Source of the DNA: PWPR01 sp964497955
Lineage (GTDB): Bacteria > Bacillota > UBA994 > PWPR01
NCBI GenBank assembly: GCA_964497955.1
Contig: CAZCFQ010000017.1
Coordinates: 1 to 25,196 of the forward strand
Length of the DNA: 25,196 bases
Reading direction: 5' to 3'
The translations under genes were made by a program, and so were the position numbers. Below the pieces are notes generated by a model. That model ran no database searches and had not been told where the DNA came from. It saw only the letters and a list, made by a program, of their open reading frames with translations. The stretch's first letter is position 1. Every line of letters starts with the position of its first letter. Positions 1 through 6,884 of the stretch are shown in pieces.

Positions 1-6
1 AACTTT

Positions 7-900
7 TTGGAAAATTTTGCAGACATCCTCTTTCAGAGGCGATTTGATATTCAAAGCAATATTATACTTAAAATTGAATTTGATTATGGCGATTTGCCAG
101 AGTCGCTTAAACAAAACAAAAGAAATGAGTTTGGCAGAAATTGGGCAGCAGTATCAGAATCAATAGTTTCGTATGGAGAAGTATTAATTGAAGCTTCCTA
201 TAACTATGTGGCTGCTGTTTGTTTTGATTTTAGCTCTTTTGTCCAATACGGTGCGTATGGAATGAGGGCTTTAGAGTGTTTAATAATGAAAGCCCTAGAA
301 AAAGAACTACCTGTCATAATGGATACAAGAATTGCTGATTATAGAGGTGCAAATAAAACTATAGTAGGCAATGCTTTCATTGGTTATGTTAATGGTTGGG
401 ACGGATGGCAACCTTCTAATATACATACACATGCAATGTCTATAATGACATACAAGGGCAAACAAATGATTGACCAATATTTAGAAATTTGCTTAAGAAT
501 GCAGAGAGGTCTTTTGTTACTTATAGATAACAAATATAAGCCAGATTGGGATTGGTTAGAGAAAAAATCAGGCACTTTATTAGGTAACAAAGTTGATAGA
601 AGCGGACTAATGATATATCTAGAAAATGAGGCAATACCTTTAATTGAAAAGATTTATAAGACTTCATTATCAGCTGTTATTAGTATCCCAGATGATTTCG
701 ATAATATACAAGTAAAAAACTTTTGGGATAAATTAAATCATAAGACTAAAATCCAATCTTTTGTACTAATTGATAAAGAGAAACTAGACTACTTAAAAAT
801 AAACAACATGATAACAAATACAAATATTGATTCAGCTATAGAGAAACTAGGCTTTGTAAAAGAAACGTTAAATGTTTATAGAGAGATGTTTTTCAAATAA
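7..900 (+). CDS. PyrF-like (OMP decarboxylase family) protein, probably degenerate
   Basis: About 297 residues that resemble type-2 orotidine 5'-phosphate decarboxylase along much of the length. The N-terminus has an NFADIL motif, where true PyrF has a similar FADRL segment. A central stretch, YGAYGMRALECLIMKALEK, followed by LPVIMDTRIADYRGA, matches the family's pattern of helix, strand and DxKxxD motif. The catalytic lysine of DxKxxD is replaced here (DTRIAD), and the substrate-side KPQ-like motif is also absent (CFDF at the equivalent place). It is therefore more likely a non-decarboxylating paralogue than the pyrimidine enzyme; this is inference. The start is uncertain: TTG at base 7 is the first possible start, the frame is open to the window edge, and only six bases lie upstream. 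The next gene, mreB, has its own promoter, so the two need not be co-transcribed. Confidence 0.5.
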   Translation: MENFADILFQRRFDIQSNIILKIEFDYGDLPESLKQNKRNEFGRNWAAVSESIVSYGEVLIEASYNYVAAVCFDFSSFVQYGAYGMRALECLIMKALEKELPVIMDTRIADYRGANKTIVGNAFIGYVNGWDGWQPSNIHTHAMSIMTYKGKQMIDQYLEICLRMQRGLLLLIDNKYKPDWDWLEKKSGTLLGNKVDRSGLMIYLENEAIPLIEKIYKTSLSAVISIPDDFDNIQVKNFWDKLNHKTKIQSFVLIDKEKLDYLKINNMITNTNIDSAIEKLGFVKETLNVYREMFFK

Positions 901-923
901 GCACCTCTATTTAAAGATTTTTA

Positions 924-952
924 TTGTACAAAAACAAAAAAATATGTAGAAT
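924..952 (+). promoter_or_regulatory. Sigma-A type promoter of mreB
   Basis: TTGTAC (924-929) and TAGAAT (947-952) are separated by 17 bases, a good match to a housekeeping promoter. It lies just downstream of the PyrF-like gene and 29 bases before the chosen mreB start. Confidence 0.55.
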
Positions 953-981
953 GTGAATGCAGGCTAATGGAGGTGTATTGC

Positions 982-1986
982 ATGTTTTTTGAACCGAAAG
1001 ATATAGGTATAGATTTAGGAACAGCTAGTGTGTTGGTTTTTGTAAGAGGCAAAGGGATTGTTTTGCATGAACCATCTGTTGTTGCTATTAATAAAGAAAC
1101 AAAAGAAGTTTTAGCAATTGGTGAAGAAGCAAGAAGAATGATTGGTAGAACACCAGGACATATAGTTGCTATAAGGCCTCTAAGAGAAGGTGTTATTGCG
1201 GATTATGACATAACTGCTAAAATGTTAACACGTTTTATACAAAAAGTTGGGGCAAAGGGAATTTTTTCTAGACCCCGTATAATGATATGTGTTCCAAGTG
1301 GAACTACAACTGTTGAGAAAAGAGCTGTTAAAGAAGCAGCAGCAATTGCAGGTGCTAAGTTTGTTAGAACAATAGAAGAACCTTTAGCAGCAGCATTGGG
1401 TGCTGGGATTGACACTACTGAACCAACAGGTAATATGGTAGTTGATATTGGTGGTGGCACAACAGATGTTGCAATTATTAGTTTAGGTGGAATAGTATTG
1501 AGTGAATCTTTACGTGTTGGTGGAGATAAATTTGATGAAGCAATAATTAGGTATGTAAAGAAGGAATTCAATCTGGCAATAGGTGAGAGAACTGCTGAAG
1601 AAATAAAAATAAAAGTAGGTACTGTATATCCTGGAGGCAGAGATGAGTCTATGGAAGCTCGTGGAAGACATTTAGTCACTGGCTTACCATATACTATAAC
1701 TATCACTTCACAGCATGTTTATGAAGCTCTTAAAGATACTGTAGATACTATTTTAGCACTTGTAAGAAGAATCCTAGATATCTGCCCACCAGAACTTGCT
1801 TCTGATATTATTGACCGTGGGATATTATTAACAGGTGGTGGTGCTTTGTTACATGGATTAGATAAGTTAATGGCAGAGCATACAATGGTTCCAACACATG
1901 TTGCAGAAAACTGTGTTTCTTGTGTTGCGATTGGTACTGGCAAAGCTTTAGAGTCACTTGACGTTTTAAGTGATAGTATAGATTAA
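982..1986 (+). CDS. mreB: Rod shape-determining protein MreB/Mbl
   Basis: Actin-like ATPase of 334 residues that forms filaments under the membrane and guides the cell-wall elongation machinery. The nucleotide-binding motifs are all present: IGIDLGTAS at the N-terminus, VVDIGGGTTDVAIISLGG in the middle and ILLTGGGALLHGLD near the C-terminus. Segments such as GEEARRMIGRTPG and IRPLREGVIADY are typical of the MreB/Mbl family. An ATG lies 15 bases upstream at 967, but a GGAGGT ribosome binding site (969-974) sits seven bases before the ATG at 982. The protein starting there (MFFEPKDIGIDLG) matches the family's usual length and beginning. No mreC, mreD or min genes are adjacent, so this is a stand-alone copy like Bacillus Mbl or MreBH; which paralogue it is cannot be decided here. 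A terminator follows. Confidence 0.93.
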   Translation: MFFEPKDIGIDLGTASVLVFVRGKGIVLHEPSVVAINKETKEVLAIGEEARRMIGRTPGHIVAIRPLREGVIADYDITAKMLTRFIQKVGAKGIFSRPRIMICVPSGTTTVEKRAVKEAAAIAGAKFVRTIEEPLAAALGAGIDTTEPTGNMVVDIGGGTTDVAIISLGGIVLSESLRVGGDKFDEAIIRYVKKEFNLAIGERTAEEIKIKVGTVYPGGRDESMEARGRHLVTGLPYTITITSQHVYEALKDTVDTILALVRRILDICPPELASDIIDRGILLTGGGALLHGLDKLMAEHTMVPTHVAENCVSCVAIGTGKALESLDVLSDSID

Positions 1987-1994
1987 ATTAAAAA

Positions 1995-2030
1995 CCAGAG
2001 TTAGCTAAAACAAGCTACTCTGGTTTTTTT
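1995..2030. terminator. Bidirectional terminator between mreB and the DUF445 gene
   Basis: Arms CCAGAGTTAGCT (1995-2006) and AGCTACTCTGG (2013-2023) pair around a six-base loop with one bulge. Seven T follow on the plus strand, and a run of A lies on the other side. The T run overlaps the stop codon of the convergent DUF445 gene, so the hairpin can serve both genes. Confidence 0.85.
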
Positions 2031-3465
2031 ATGATAGTAGACTATTTATGTAAGGCATTAAGAGTCCAAGTAATGCCCCTAATAGTAAACCAAACCAAGT
2101 TATCGCTTTAAGTTGATTGTTCATTACGCTCAAAATTATATCCTCAACCTGCAAAAGATCTAGTTTTTCAATTTGATCTTCTACCATCTTTTTAACATCA
2201 AAAGCTTCTAAAACTCTCTCTCCGTAAATATCAACAATTTTTACTATTGCTTCTAAAATAAATGAAATTATAGTATCTATATACGTTAGTATAATTTTTG
2301 AAATCTCAGACATTTTAATAGATAAAGCCCTGTTAATAATAGGACTAGTTTTCTCTAAAAAAAGCTTTTTGTTATCAACAAGATGATTAAATTCATCTAG
2401 TAACTTAGCTTTTATTATATCTTCAATATCCATATCTAATGCTTCTAGAATGTCTATAATTGTTGCTTCTTTATTTTGATCTAATATCAAACTAACCATA
2501 TCAGTAATTATTAATGCAGTTAATTCAGTTATATTATTTTCACTTTCTTCAAACCTTGAGATCACTTCAGAAAGATTGGTGCTATAAAAAGCTTCAAGTA
2601 TTTCAGGCAATCTTTTCCTAATATCTTCAGCTGTACTCTCATCAGCTAATTGTGTTTTTAATGACTTAGTAATTATATCCTTAAGAGATTCTTCGGGAAC
2701 CAAGTTTTTTACCATGTTTCCTAAAAAGCTCCCTGAAAGAAATTTATCTACTATACTATATATATAGTCCTTAACTTTTTGTTTTTCTACCAAATAGGAT
2801 AGTTTCTCAAGTATTACTGGTGTGGATTTATATGCTAATGATTCTAGTTCAAAGCGAGTTTTTATACCCAGTAAATCACCTAAAGTAGGTTTACAACCAA
2901 CTTTTTTAGTAAAATTTTGTACAAAAGAGTTTAAAAGAATTGTTATTTTATTTTTTAATTCACTTCTAAAATTTGGCTTTTCAACCTTAATAAGTGATTT
3001 AATTGTAATTAAGCGCAATTTTTTTACAATTAAATCACAGAATTTACTTATTACTTTGACAAATGCTTTTCTATTATTTAAAGTAATACTGTGGAGAGAA
3101 GTGCTGATTGAATTTATATCAATGTTGCTTTTGGTAAACAATTGACACAATGTCTCTGCACTTTTTGTCTGCATATAGAGATTCTTTTCAATAAGTTCTT
3201 TAATTGCAGATTGGAAACTTGCAGAGTTGATTGTTTCATTTACAGAATCGTGAGTTAATAGATAGTTTTCCACAGTTTCACCAATGCTTGTTCCTAATGC
3301 TTTTCTTTGCTTAGGGATTACACCTGGTGTAAAAGGAATTCTGATTCCTAAAACTCTAACTTCATGTAAAGGTCTAAAGAGCATTTTTATAGCAATCCAA
3401 TTAGTACTATAACCAATAATTCCACCAACGCTCATGCTGGCTAGAACGGGGAGTAAGTTATTCAT
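2029..3465 (-). CDS. DUF445 family membrane protein
   Basis: A 478-residue protein of the DUF445 family (related to Bacillus YheB), whose function is not established. The N-terminal part is characteristic: a hydrophobic segment (about residues 3-21), then TNWIAIKMLFRPLHEV, IPFTPGVIPKQRK and an ALGTSIGETVENYLL segment. A long helical, charged middle follows, and a second hydrophobic segment closes the C-terminus (about residues 457-476). The ends are thus probably membrane-anchored with the bulk on one side. I chose the ATG at 3465, which lies seven bases after a GGAG motif. The frame runs 45 bases further upstream, but starts there have no suitably spaced ribosome binding site and would add unrelated residues. 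The gene is monocistronic with its own promoter (3501-3529) and converges on mreB. Confidence 0.85.
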   Translation of the reverse strand: MNNLLPVLASMSVGGIIGYSTNWIAIKMLFRPLHEVRVLGIRIPFTPGVIPKQRKALGTSIGETVENYLLTHDSVNETINSASFQSAIKELIEKNLYMQTKSAETLCQLFTKSNIDINSISTSLHSITLNNRKAFVKVISKFCDLIVKKLRLITIKSLIKVEKPNFRSELKNKITILLNSFVQNFTKKVGCKPTLGDLLGIKTRFELESLAYKSTPVILEKLSYLVEKQKVKDYIYSIVDKFLSGSFLGNMVKNLVPEESLKDIITKSLKTQLADESTAEDIRKRLPEILEAFYSTNLSEVISRFEESENNITELTALIITDMVSLILDQNKEATIIDILEALDMDIEDIIKAKLLDEFNHLVDNKKLFLEKTSPIINRALSIKMSEISKIILTYIDTIISFILEAIVKIVDIYGERVLEAFDVKKMVEDQIEKLDLLQVEDIILSVMNNQLKAITWFGLLLGALLGLLMPYINSLLS

Positions 3466-3500
3466 ATGCATTCTCCTTTGATAAAACTTATATCTAAGTA

Positions 3501-3529
3501 AAAATATCAAATAAGTTATGTTTAGTCAA
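3501..3529 (-). promoter_or_regulatory. Sigma-A type promoter of the DUF445 gene
   Basis: On the minus strand TTGACT (3529-3524) and TATTTT (3506-3501) are 17 bases apart, about 40 bases upstream of the chosen ATG. The -35 box matches the consensus at five of six positions and the -10 box at four of six. Confidence 0.55.
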
Positions 3530-3647
3530 AAAAATTATTAAAAAGTAATTATTTATACAATTATTACTTAAATTTGGTAAATTAAACCTGCAAAAATAAA
3601 AAATTACACACTTTTTTCAAAAAAAATATAAATTTTTTTAGAATTTA

Positions 3648-3674
3648 GCAGGAATTTAGATTGTTTTGTCGAAT
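3648..3674 (+). promoter_or_regulatory. Sigma-H (Spo0H)-like promoter of the membrane module
   Basis: GCAGGAATT (-35) is followed 13 bases later by CGAAT (-10; 3670-3674). The Bacillus sigma-H consensus, as I recall it, is RWAGGAxxT, about 14 bases, then HGAAT, so both boxes and the spacing fit closely. No good sigma-A promoter competes with it nearby. It lies 106 bases before the first gene. If correct, the operon would be switched on in the transition to stationary phase or sporulation. The assignment rests on motif match alone. Confidence 0.5.
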
Positions 3675-3780
3675 ACTAACTAGCGTGAGAAAGTGAAAGG
3701 AGTGGTATTGTTCGCATAGTGAGATTTGTTTTTAACAATGTTTTGATGTTTATGAATAATATAGGAGGTGTCTTATACAA

Positions 3781-4554
3781 ATGAAAGATGGATTAATGTT
3801 TAATTTTGTCTCTTTACTTATAGTTACGGGATTTATCGTTGTGATGATCCAGAGAGCAAGAGGTGGAATGGATATTCAGCTTCGTACTATTGCTGGAGTA
3901 GAAGCAATGGAAGAAGCAGTTGGACGTGCTACTGAGATGGGAAGAATCGTACACTTCACACCTGGTATTGCAGCTCTTTCTGGTACTACTGCAGCTCAAA
4001 CCTTTGCAGGTCTTGAGACATTAGGATATTTAGCAAAGTTAGTTGCTAGATATGGTGCTAGATTAGTTGTAACTATTCGTCAACCAACCGTATTGCCACT
4101 AGCTGAAGAAGTTGTAAAACAAGCGTATATGGCAGAAGGTGCTGTAGAGGCTTTTGACGAGGATAGCGTACTTTACTTATCTAGTCAGCAGTTTGCTTAT
4201 GCAGCAGGTGCTATGGGTATTATTAATAGAGAAAAAGCTGCAGCTAATATTATGCTAGGTGCTTTCTGGGCTGAGTCATTGATGTTAGTAGAGGCTTCTT
4301 TCCACGCTGGAGCAATTTCAATTTGTGGAACAGCTAATATTCACCAGGTACCATTCTTCGTTGCAGCGTCAGACTATACTTTAATCGGTGAGGAACTATA
4401 TGCAGCAGGTGCTATTTGTTCAGGTAATCCAGTTAGATTGGGCTCAATTGCTGGTCAAGATTTAGGTAAATTATATGGTCTTGCATTGCTTGTAATTGGA
4501 TCATTAGCAGCTACTGCGGGGTCAAGTGTAATAGCCGACCTAATAGCTAATTAA
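3781..4554 (+). CDS. DUF6754-like membrane protein, first gene of an uncharacterised module
   Basis: A 257-residue protein that I place, from memory and with moderate certainty, in the DUF6754 family, which has no known function. It has an N-terminal hydrophobic anchor (about residues 7-23), a soluble middle and a C-terminal hydrophobic segment (about residues 230-255). The middle is rich in small residues. It contains HFTPGIAALSG (57-67), LETLGYLAKLVARYGARLVV, TIRQPTVLPLAEEVVKQAY, LYLSSQQFAYAAGAMGIINR and SICGTANIHQVPFFVAASDY. No nucleotide-binding or metal motif is obvious. The ATG follows a strong AGGAGG. Arginine is often CGT and glycine often GGT, unlike most neighbours, which suggests high expression. 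Fifteen bases separate it from the next gene. Confidence 0.75.
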   Translation: MKDGLMFNFVSLLIVTGFIVVMIQRARGGMDIQLRTIAGVEAMEEAVGRATEMGRIVHFTPGIAALSGTTAAQTFAGLETLGYLAKLVARYGARLVVTIRQPTVLPLAEEVVKQAYMAEGAVEAFDEDSVLYLSSQQFAYAAGAMGIINREKAAANIMLGAFWAESLMLVEASFHAGAISICGTANIHQVPFFVAASDYTLIGEELYAAGAICSGNPVRLGSIAGQDLGKLYGLALLVIGSLAATAGSSVIADLIAN

Positions 4555-4569
4555 GGAGGCTTGAGATAA

Positions 4570-5196
4570 ATGAGTAGACAAGATTTAATGGTAATTTTTA
4601 CAGTTCTAATAGCAGTTATATTAATTCTTGATGGATTCTTTAACATTGGATTTGTTAAGACAGCCGCTGGAGAAATTCAGTCTTGGGGTGTTATAATTGC
4701 TGCACTAGCTTTAGGACTTGCGTTTGTTAACCTAACTCGTATCCATATTAGAAGAATTTCTTTAAGAAGAGCAAACTGGCAGTTTTCAGTTATGTTAGTT
4801 ATAGTAATGTTTTTACAAGCTATTATAGGATTTATTGATACTTCTACAGGAGATATTTATAACTTTGGATTTGAGTTTGTGTTAACTCCTGCAGGTGCTA
4901 TGATGTATGCTTTATTGGCACTTTGGATTGCTTCAGCAGCTTATCGTGCGTTTACAGCAAGATCAATAGACTCTGCAATTCTACTAATTTCTGCAAGTTT
5001 GGTTATGTTAGGTAATGCTCCAATTGGACAAGCTATCTATGCAGATATGCCTATGTTTAAGGATTGGATTTTAAACGTTCCTAATATGGCTGCACAACGT
5101 GGTATTATGATAGGTGCTGCAGTAGGTGCTATCGCTCTTGGAATTCGTATTCTAATGGGTATTGAGCGTGGTCACCTCGGTGGCGGATCTGAGTAG
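4570..5196 (+). CDS. Polytopic membrane protein of unknown function, module gene 2
   Basis: A 208-residue integral membrane protein that I do not recognise as a named family. Hydrophobic segments lie roughly at residues 7-27, 37-56, 74-91, 107-127, 134-150 and 176-196, which suggests five or six spans. A basic stretch, TRIHIRRISLRRANW, sits between the second and third and is probably cytoplasmic. The C-terminus is short and polar (ERGHLGGGSE). An AAGGAGG ribosome binding site lies 12 bases before the ATG, and 17 bases separate the stop from the next gene. CGT is used repeatedly for arginine, as in the other module genes. Its constant company with the DUF6754-like protein here suggests a joint membrane complex, which is inference. 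Confidence 0.75.
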   Translation: MSRQDLMVIFTVLIAVILILDGFFNIGFVKTAAGEIQSWGVIIAALALGLAFVNLTRIHIRRISLRRANWQFSVMLVIVMFLQAIIGFIDTSTGDIYNFGFEFVLTPAGAMMYALLALWIASAAYRAFTARSIDSAILLISASLVMLGNAPIGQAIYADMPMFKDWILNVPNMAAQRGIMIGAAVGAIALGIRILMGIERGHLGGGSE

Positions 5197-5213
5197 GAAG
5201 GGGGAATTAGATA

Positions 5214-6047
5214 ATGAAAAATTTAAGGAATATAGATAGACGAATTATATATGTTATAGTACTTATTGCGTTAGGTTTTCCACTTGTTAATCCTTTAGGT
5301 ATGCCTTTTAACATAGCTCCAAACACTCAGCAATTCTACGATTATGTAGAAGCTTTGGAACCTGGGGATGTTGTAGTTTTATCATTTGACTACTCTCCAT
5401 CAGGAAAAGATGAGTTGAATCCAGCTGCATTAGCAGTTATGAGACACATCTTTACTGAAAAACAGGGTGTTAGAGTTATAATGCTTGGTTTCTGGGTATC
5501 TGGTCCAATGTTTATTGATATAAACATGGAGACTTTATCAGAACTAGGAATAGGTAATGATTGGGTTTATGGAGAAGATTATGCAAGCCTAGGTTATGTA
5601 GCTGGTGCAGAAAATGCTATGTCATCTTTTGCCAACGACATAAAAGATACTTTTAGAAGAGATAGAAGAGGTAATAAAACTACTGATTTACCAGTAATGG
5701 ACGGTGTTGACACAGCAGAAGATATTGATTTACTAATTTCATTTGGTTCAGGTACACCTGGTACACCAGAATTTGTACGTCAGGTAGTTGAGCCATATGG
5801 CACACCATACATGACTGCAATGGTATCTGTATCAGTAGCTGGTGCAATGCCTTATTATAATTCTGGACAAATGAAAGCATTCTTGAATGGTTTGCGTGGT
5901 GCTGGTGAATACGAAGCGTTATATGGTGTTCCTGGAGCAGGTACAGCTGCTATGGACTCATATTCTTTCGGGCATTTAACAGTTATTTTCTTTGTTATCG
6001 TCGGTAACATAGCATACTATGCTGATCCCGACAGGAAAAAGAAATAA
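5214..6047 (+). CDS. Membrane-anchored protein of unknown function, module gene 3
   Basis: A 277-residue protein with an N-terminal signal-anchor (basic residues, then a hydrophobic stretch at about 12-29) and a C-terminal hydrophobic span (about 249-268) followed by a lysine-rich tail (DPDRKKK). The region between is probably outside the cell and looks like a mixed alpha/beta fold. Strand-like segments are DVVVLSFDYSPSG and VRVIMLGFWVSGP, followed by DIDLLISFGSGTPGTPEFVR and GTPYMTAMVSVSVAGAMPYY. I cannot assign a family. Several acidic and glycine-rich loops could bind a ligand or metal, but no known motif is visible. A GGAAGGGGG ribosome binding site precedes the ATG, and only 13 bases separate this gene from the next. 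Confidence 0.75.
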   Translation: MKNLRNIDRRIIYVIVLIALGFPLVNPLGMPFNIAPNTQQFYDYVEALEPGDVVVLSFDYSPSGKDELNPAALAVMRHIFTEKQGVRVIMLGFWVSGPMFIDINMETLSELGIGNDWVYGEDYASLGYVAGAENAMSSFANDIKDTFRRDRRGNKTTDLPVMDGVDTAEDIDLLISFGSGTPGTPEFVRQVVEPYGTPYMTAMVSVSVAGAMPYYNSGQMKAFLNGLRGAGEYEALYGVPGAGTAAMDSYSFGHLTVIFFVIVGNIAYYADPDRKKK

Positions 6048-6060
6048 AGGGGGTTAAATA

Positions 6061-6663
6061 ATGGAAACTTTAGGAACCTGGGTAGCAGTTTTTATGACGT
6101 TAGGACTATTATCTTTTGCAATTGGTGAGAATCCTTTCTACCGTCTTGTAGAGCATTTATATGTAGGTGTAGCAGCAGCTCACTCTATGATAATTGGTTG
6201 GGAGAACCTACAGAACAACGCTTTTACTCCAATGATGGAAGAAGGAGAAATTGCTAAAATCATACCTGTTATATTAGGTATTTTATTATATGCTAGATTT
6301 ATTAAAGGACAATTATGGTTATCTCGTATACCTATGTCAGCTTTAGTTGGTATTGGTGTAGGTTTAACTGTTAGAGGAACAATTACAGCTGAATTCTTGA
6401 ATCAGATCAGAGCAACATTAATTCCATTAAATAGTATTGATAATATTATTATAGTGTTTGGTGTTATATCTGTATTAATGTTCTTCTACTTCACAAGAAA
6501 AGACACAAATCCATTGTTCAATTACAGTGGAACAGTTGGACGTTACATTATGATGATTGCGTTTGGTGCATTATTTGGTAATGCAGCTATGGGACGTATG
6601 AGTCTTATGATTGGTCGTCTACGTTTTCTATTAGTTGAATGGCTAGGATTAGGTGGAGTATAA
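6061..6663 (+). CDS. Polytopic membrane protein of unknown function, module gene 4
   Basis: A 200-residue integral membrane protein with hydrophobic segments at roughly residues 5-23, 32-48, 67-82, 95-110, 128-147 and 158-176, plus a further weakly hydrophobic C-terminal stretch. Short loops carry conserved-looking charged residues, for example GENPFYRLVEHLYVG near the N-terminus and FYFTRKDTNPLFNY later on. I do not recognise the family. AAAGGGGG precedes the ATG by about seven bases, and a strong terminator 29 bases after the stop ends the four-gene module. With genes 1 to 3 it gives two polytopic proteins and two anchored proteins, the composition expected of a membrane complex or transporter, although no energy-coupling domain is present. 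Confidence 0.75.
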   Translation: METLGTWVAVFMTLGLLSFAIGENPFYRLVEHLYVGVAAAHSMIIGWENLQNNAFTPMMEEGEIAKIIPVILGILLYARFIKGQLWLSRIPMSALVGIGVGLTVRGTITAEFLNQIRATLIPLNSIDNIIIVFGVISVLMFFYFTRKDTNPLFNYSGTVGRYIMMIAFGALFGNAAMGRMSLMIGRLRFLLVEWLGLGGV

Positions 6664-6691
6664 ATTAGTGTAGTAAGATAAGTTAAAAATT

Positions 6692-6734
6692 AAGAGCTGT
6701 TACAGAGTACTTGTTATTCTGTAATAGCTCTTTT
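6692..6734 (+). terminator. Terminator of the four-gene membrane module
   Basis: Arms AAGAGCTGTTACAGA (6692-6706) and TCTGTAATAGCTCTT (6718-6732) pair along 15 positions with one G-T wobble. They are followed by T residues and lie 29 bases after the stop of the fourth gene. Confidence 0.85.
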
Positions 6735-6772
6735 GAATTTTAAATGCTTTTCAAAGTTATAATGTGTGATAA

Positions 6773-6803
6773 AAATGTGAAAATTTACTGAATCTTCACA
6801 TTT
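6773..6803. repeat. Inverted repeat upstream of the DUF483-like gene
   Basis: AAATGTGAA (6773-6781) and TTCACATTT (6795-6803) are perfect nine-base arms around 13 bases. The repeat lies about 35 bases upstream of the -10 box of the next promoter, where an operator would sit. A run of T after the right arm would also fit a weak second terminator. The arms contain TGTGA/TCACA but are too far apart for a CRP/FNR site. Confidence 0.4.
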
Positions 6804-6816
6804 ATTTTCTTATAGT

Positions 6817-6845
6817 TTTTACTAAAAAGTTAGATATGGTATAAT
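6817..6845 (+). promoter_or_regulatory. Extended -10 promoter of the DUF483-like gene
   Basis: TATAAT (6840-6845) is a perfect -10 box preceded by TGG, giving an extended -10 element. The -35 region 17 bases upstream (TTTTAC) is weak, as is usual for this promoter type. Confidence 0.5.
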
Positions 6846-6884
6846 TTTAACTGCAAATTAATGAATTAATGAAGAGGGATATTT

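Larger units (their letters stand above)
3466..3780. other. Divergent regulatory region of 315 bases
   Basis: Very AT-rich and without a convincing gene. It holds the minus-strand promoter of the DUF445 gene (3501-3529). Next comes an imperfect inverted repeat, AAGTAAT (3543-3549) and ATTACTT (3563-3569), that could be an operator or chance in AT-rich DNA. A sigma-H-like promoter follows (3648-3674). A Shine-Dalgarno-like AAAGGAG (3696-3702) lies before a possible 25-codon leader frame that ends by overlapping the ATG at 3781. The ribosome binding site AGGAGG of the first module gene lies at about 3764-3769. Confidence 0.6.

Noticed and set aside
1203..1706. Long reverse-strand open frames inside mreB and similar frames inside other genes
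   Set aside because: They lie opposite well-conserved genes, have no ribosome binding site and encode low-complexity sequence. They are shadows.
6773..6803. CRP/FNR-type operator (TGTGA and TCACA)
   Set aside because: The half-sites are 15 bases apart; that family needs about six. It is kept only as an inverted repeat.
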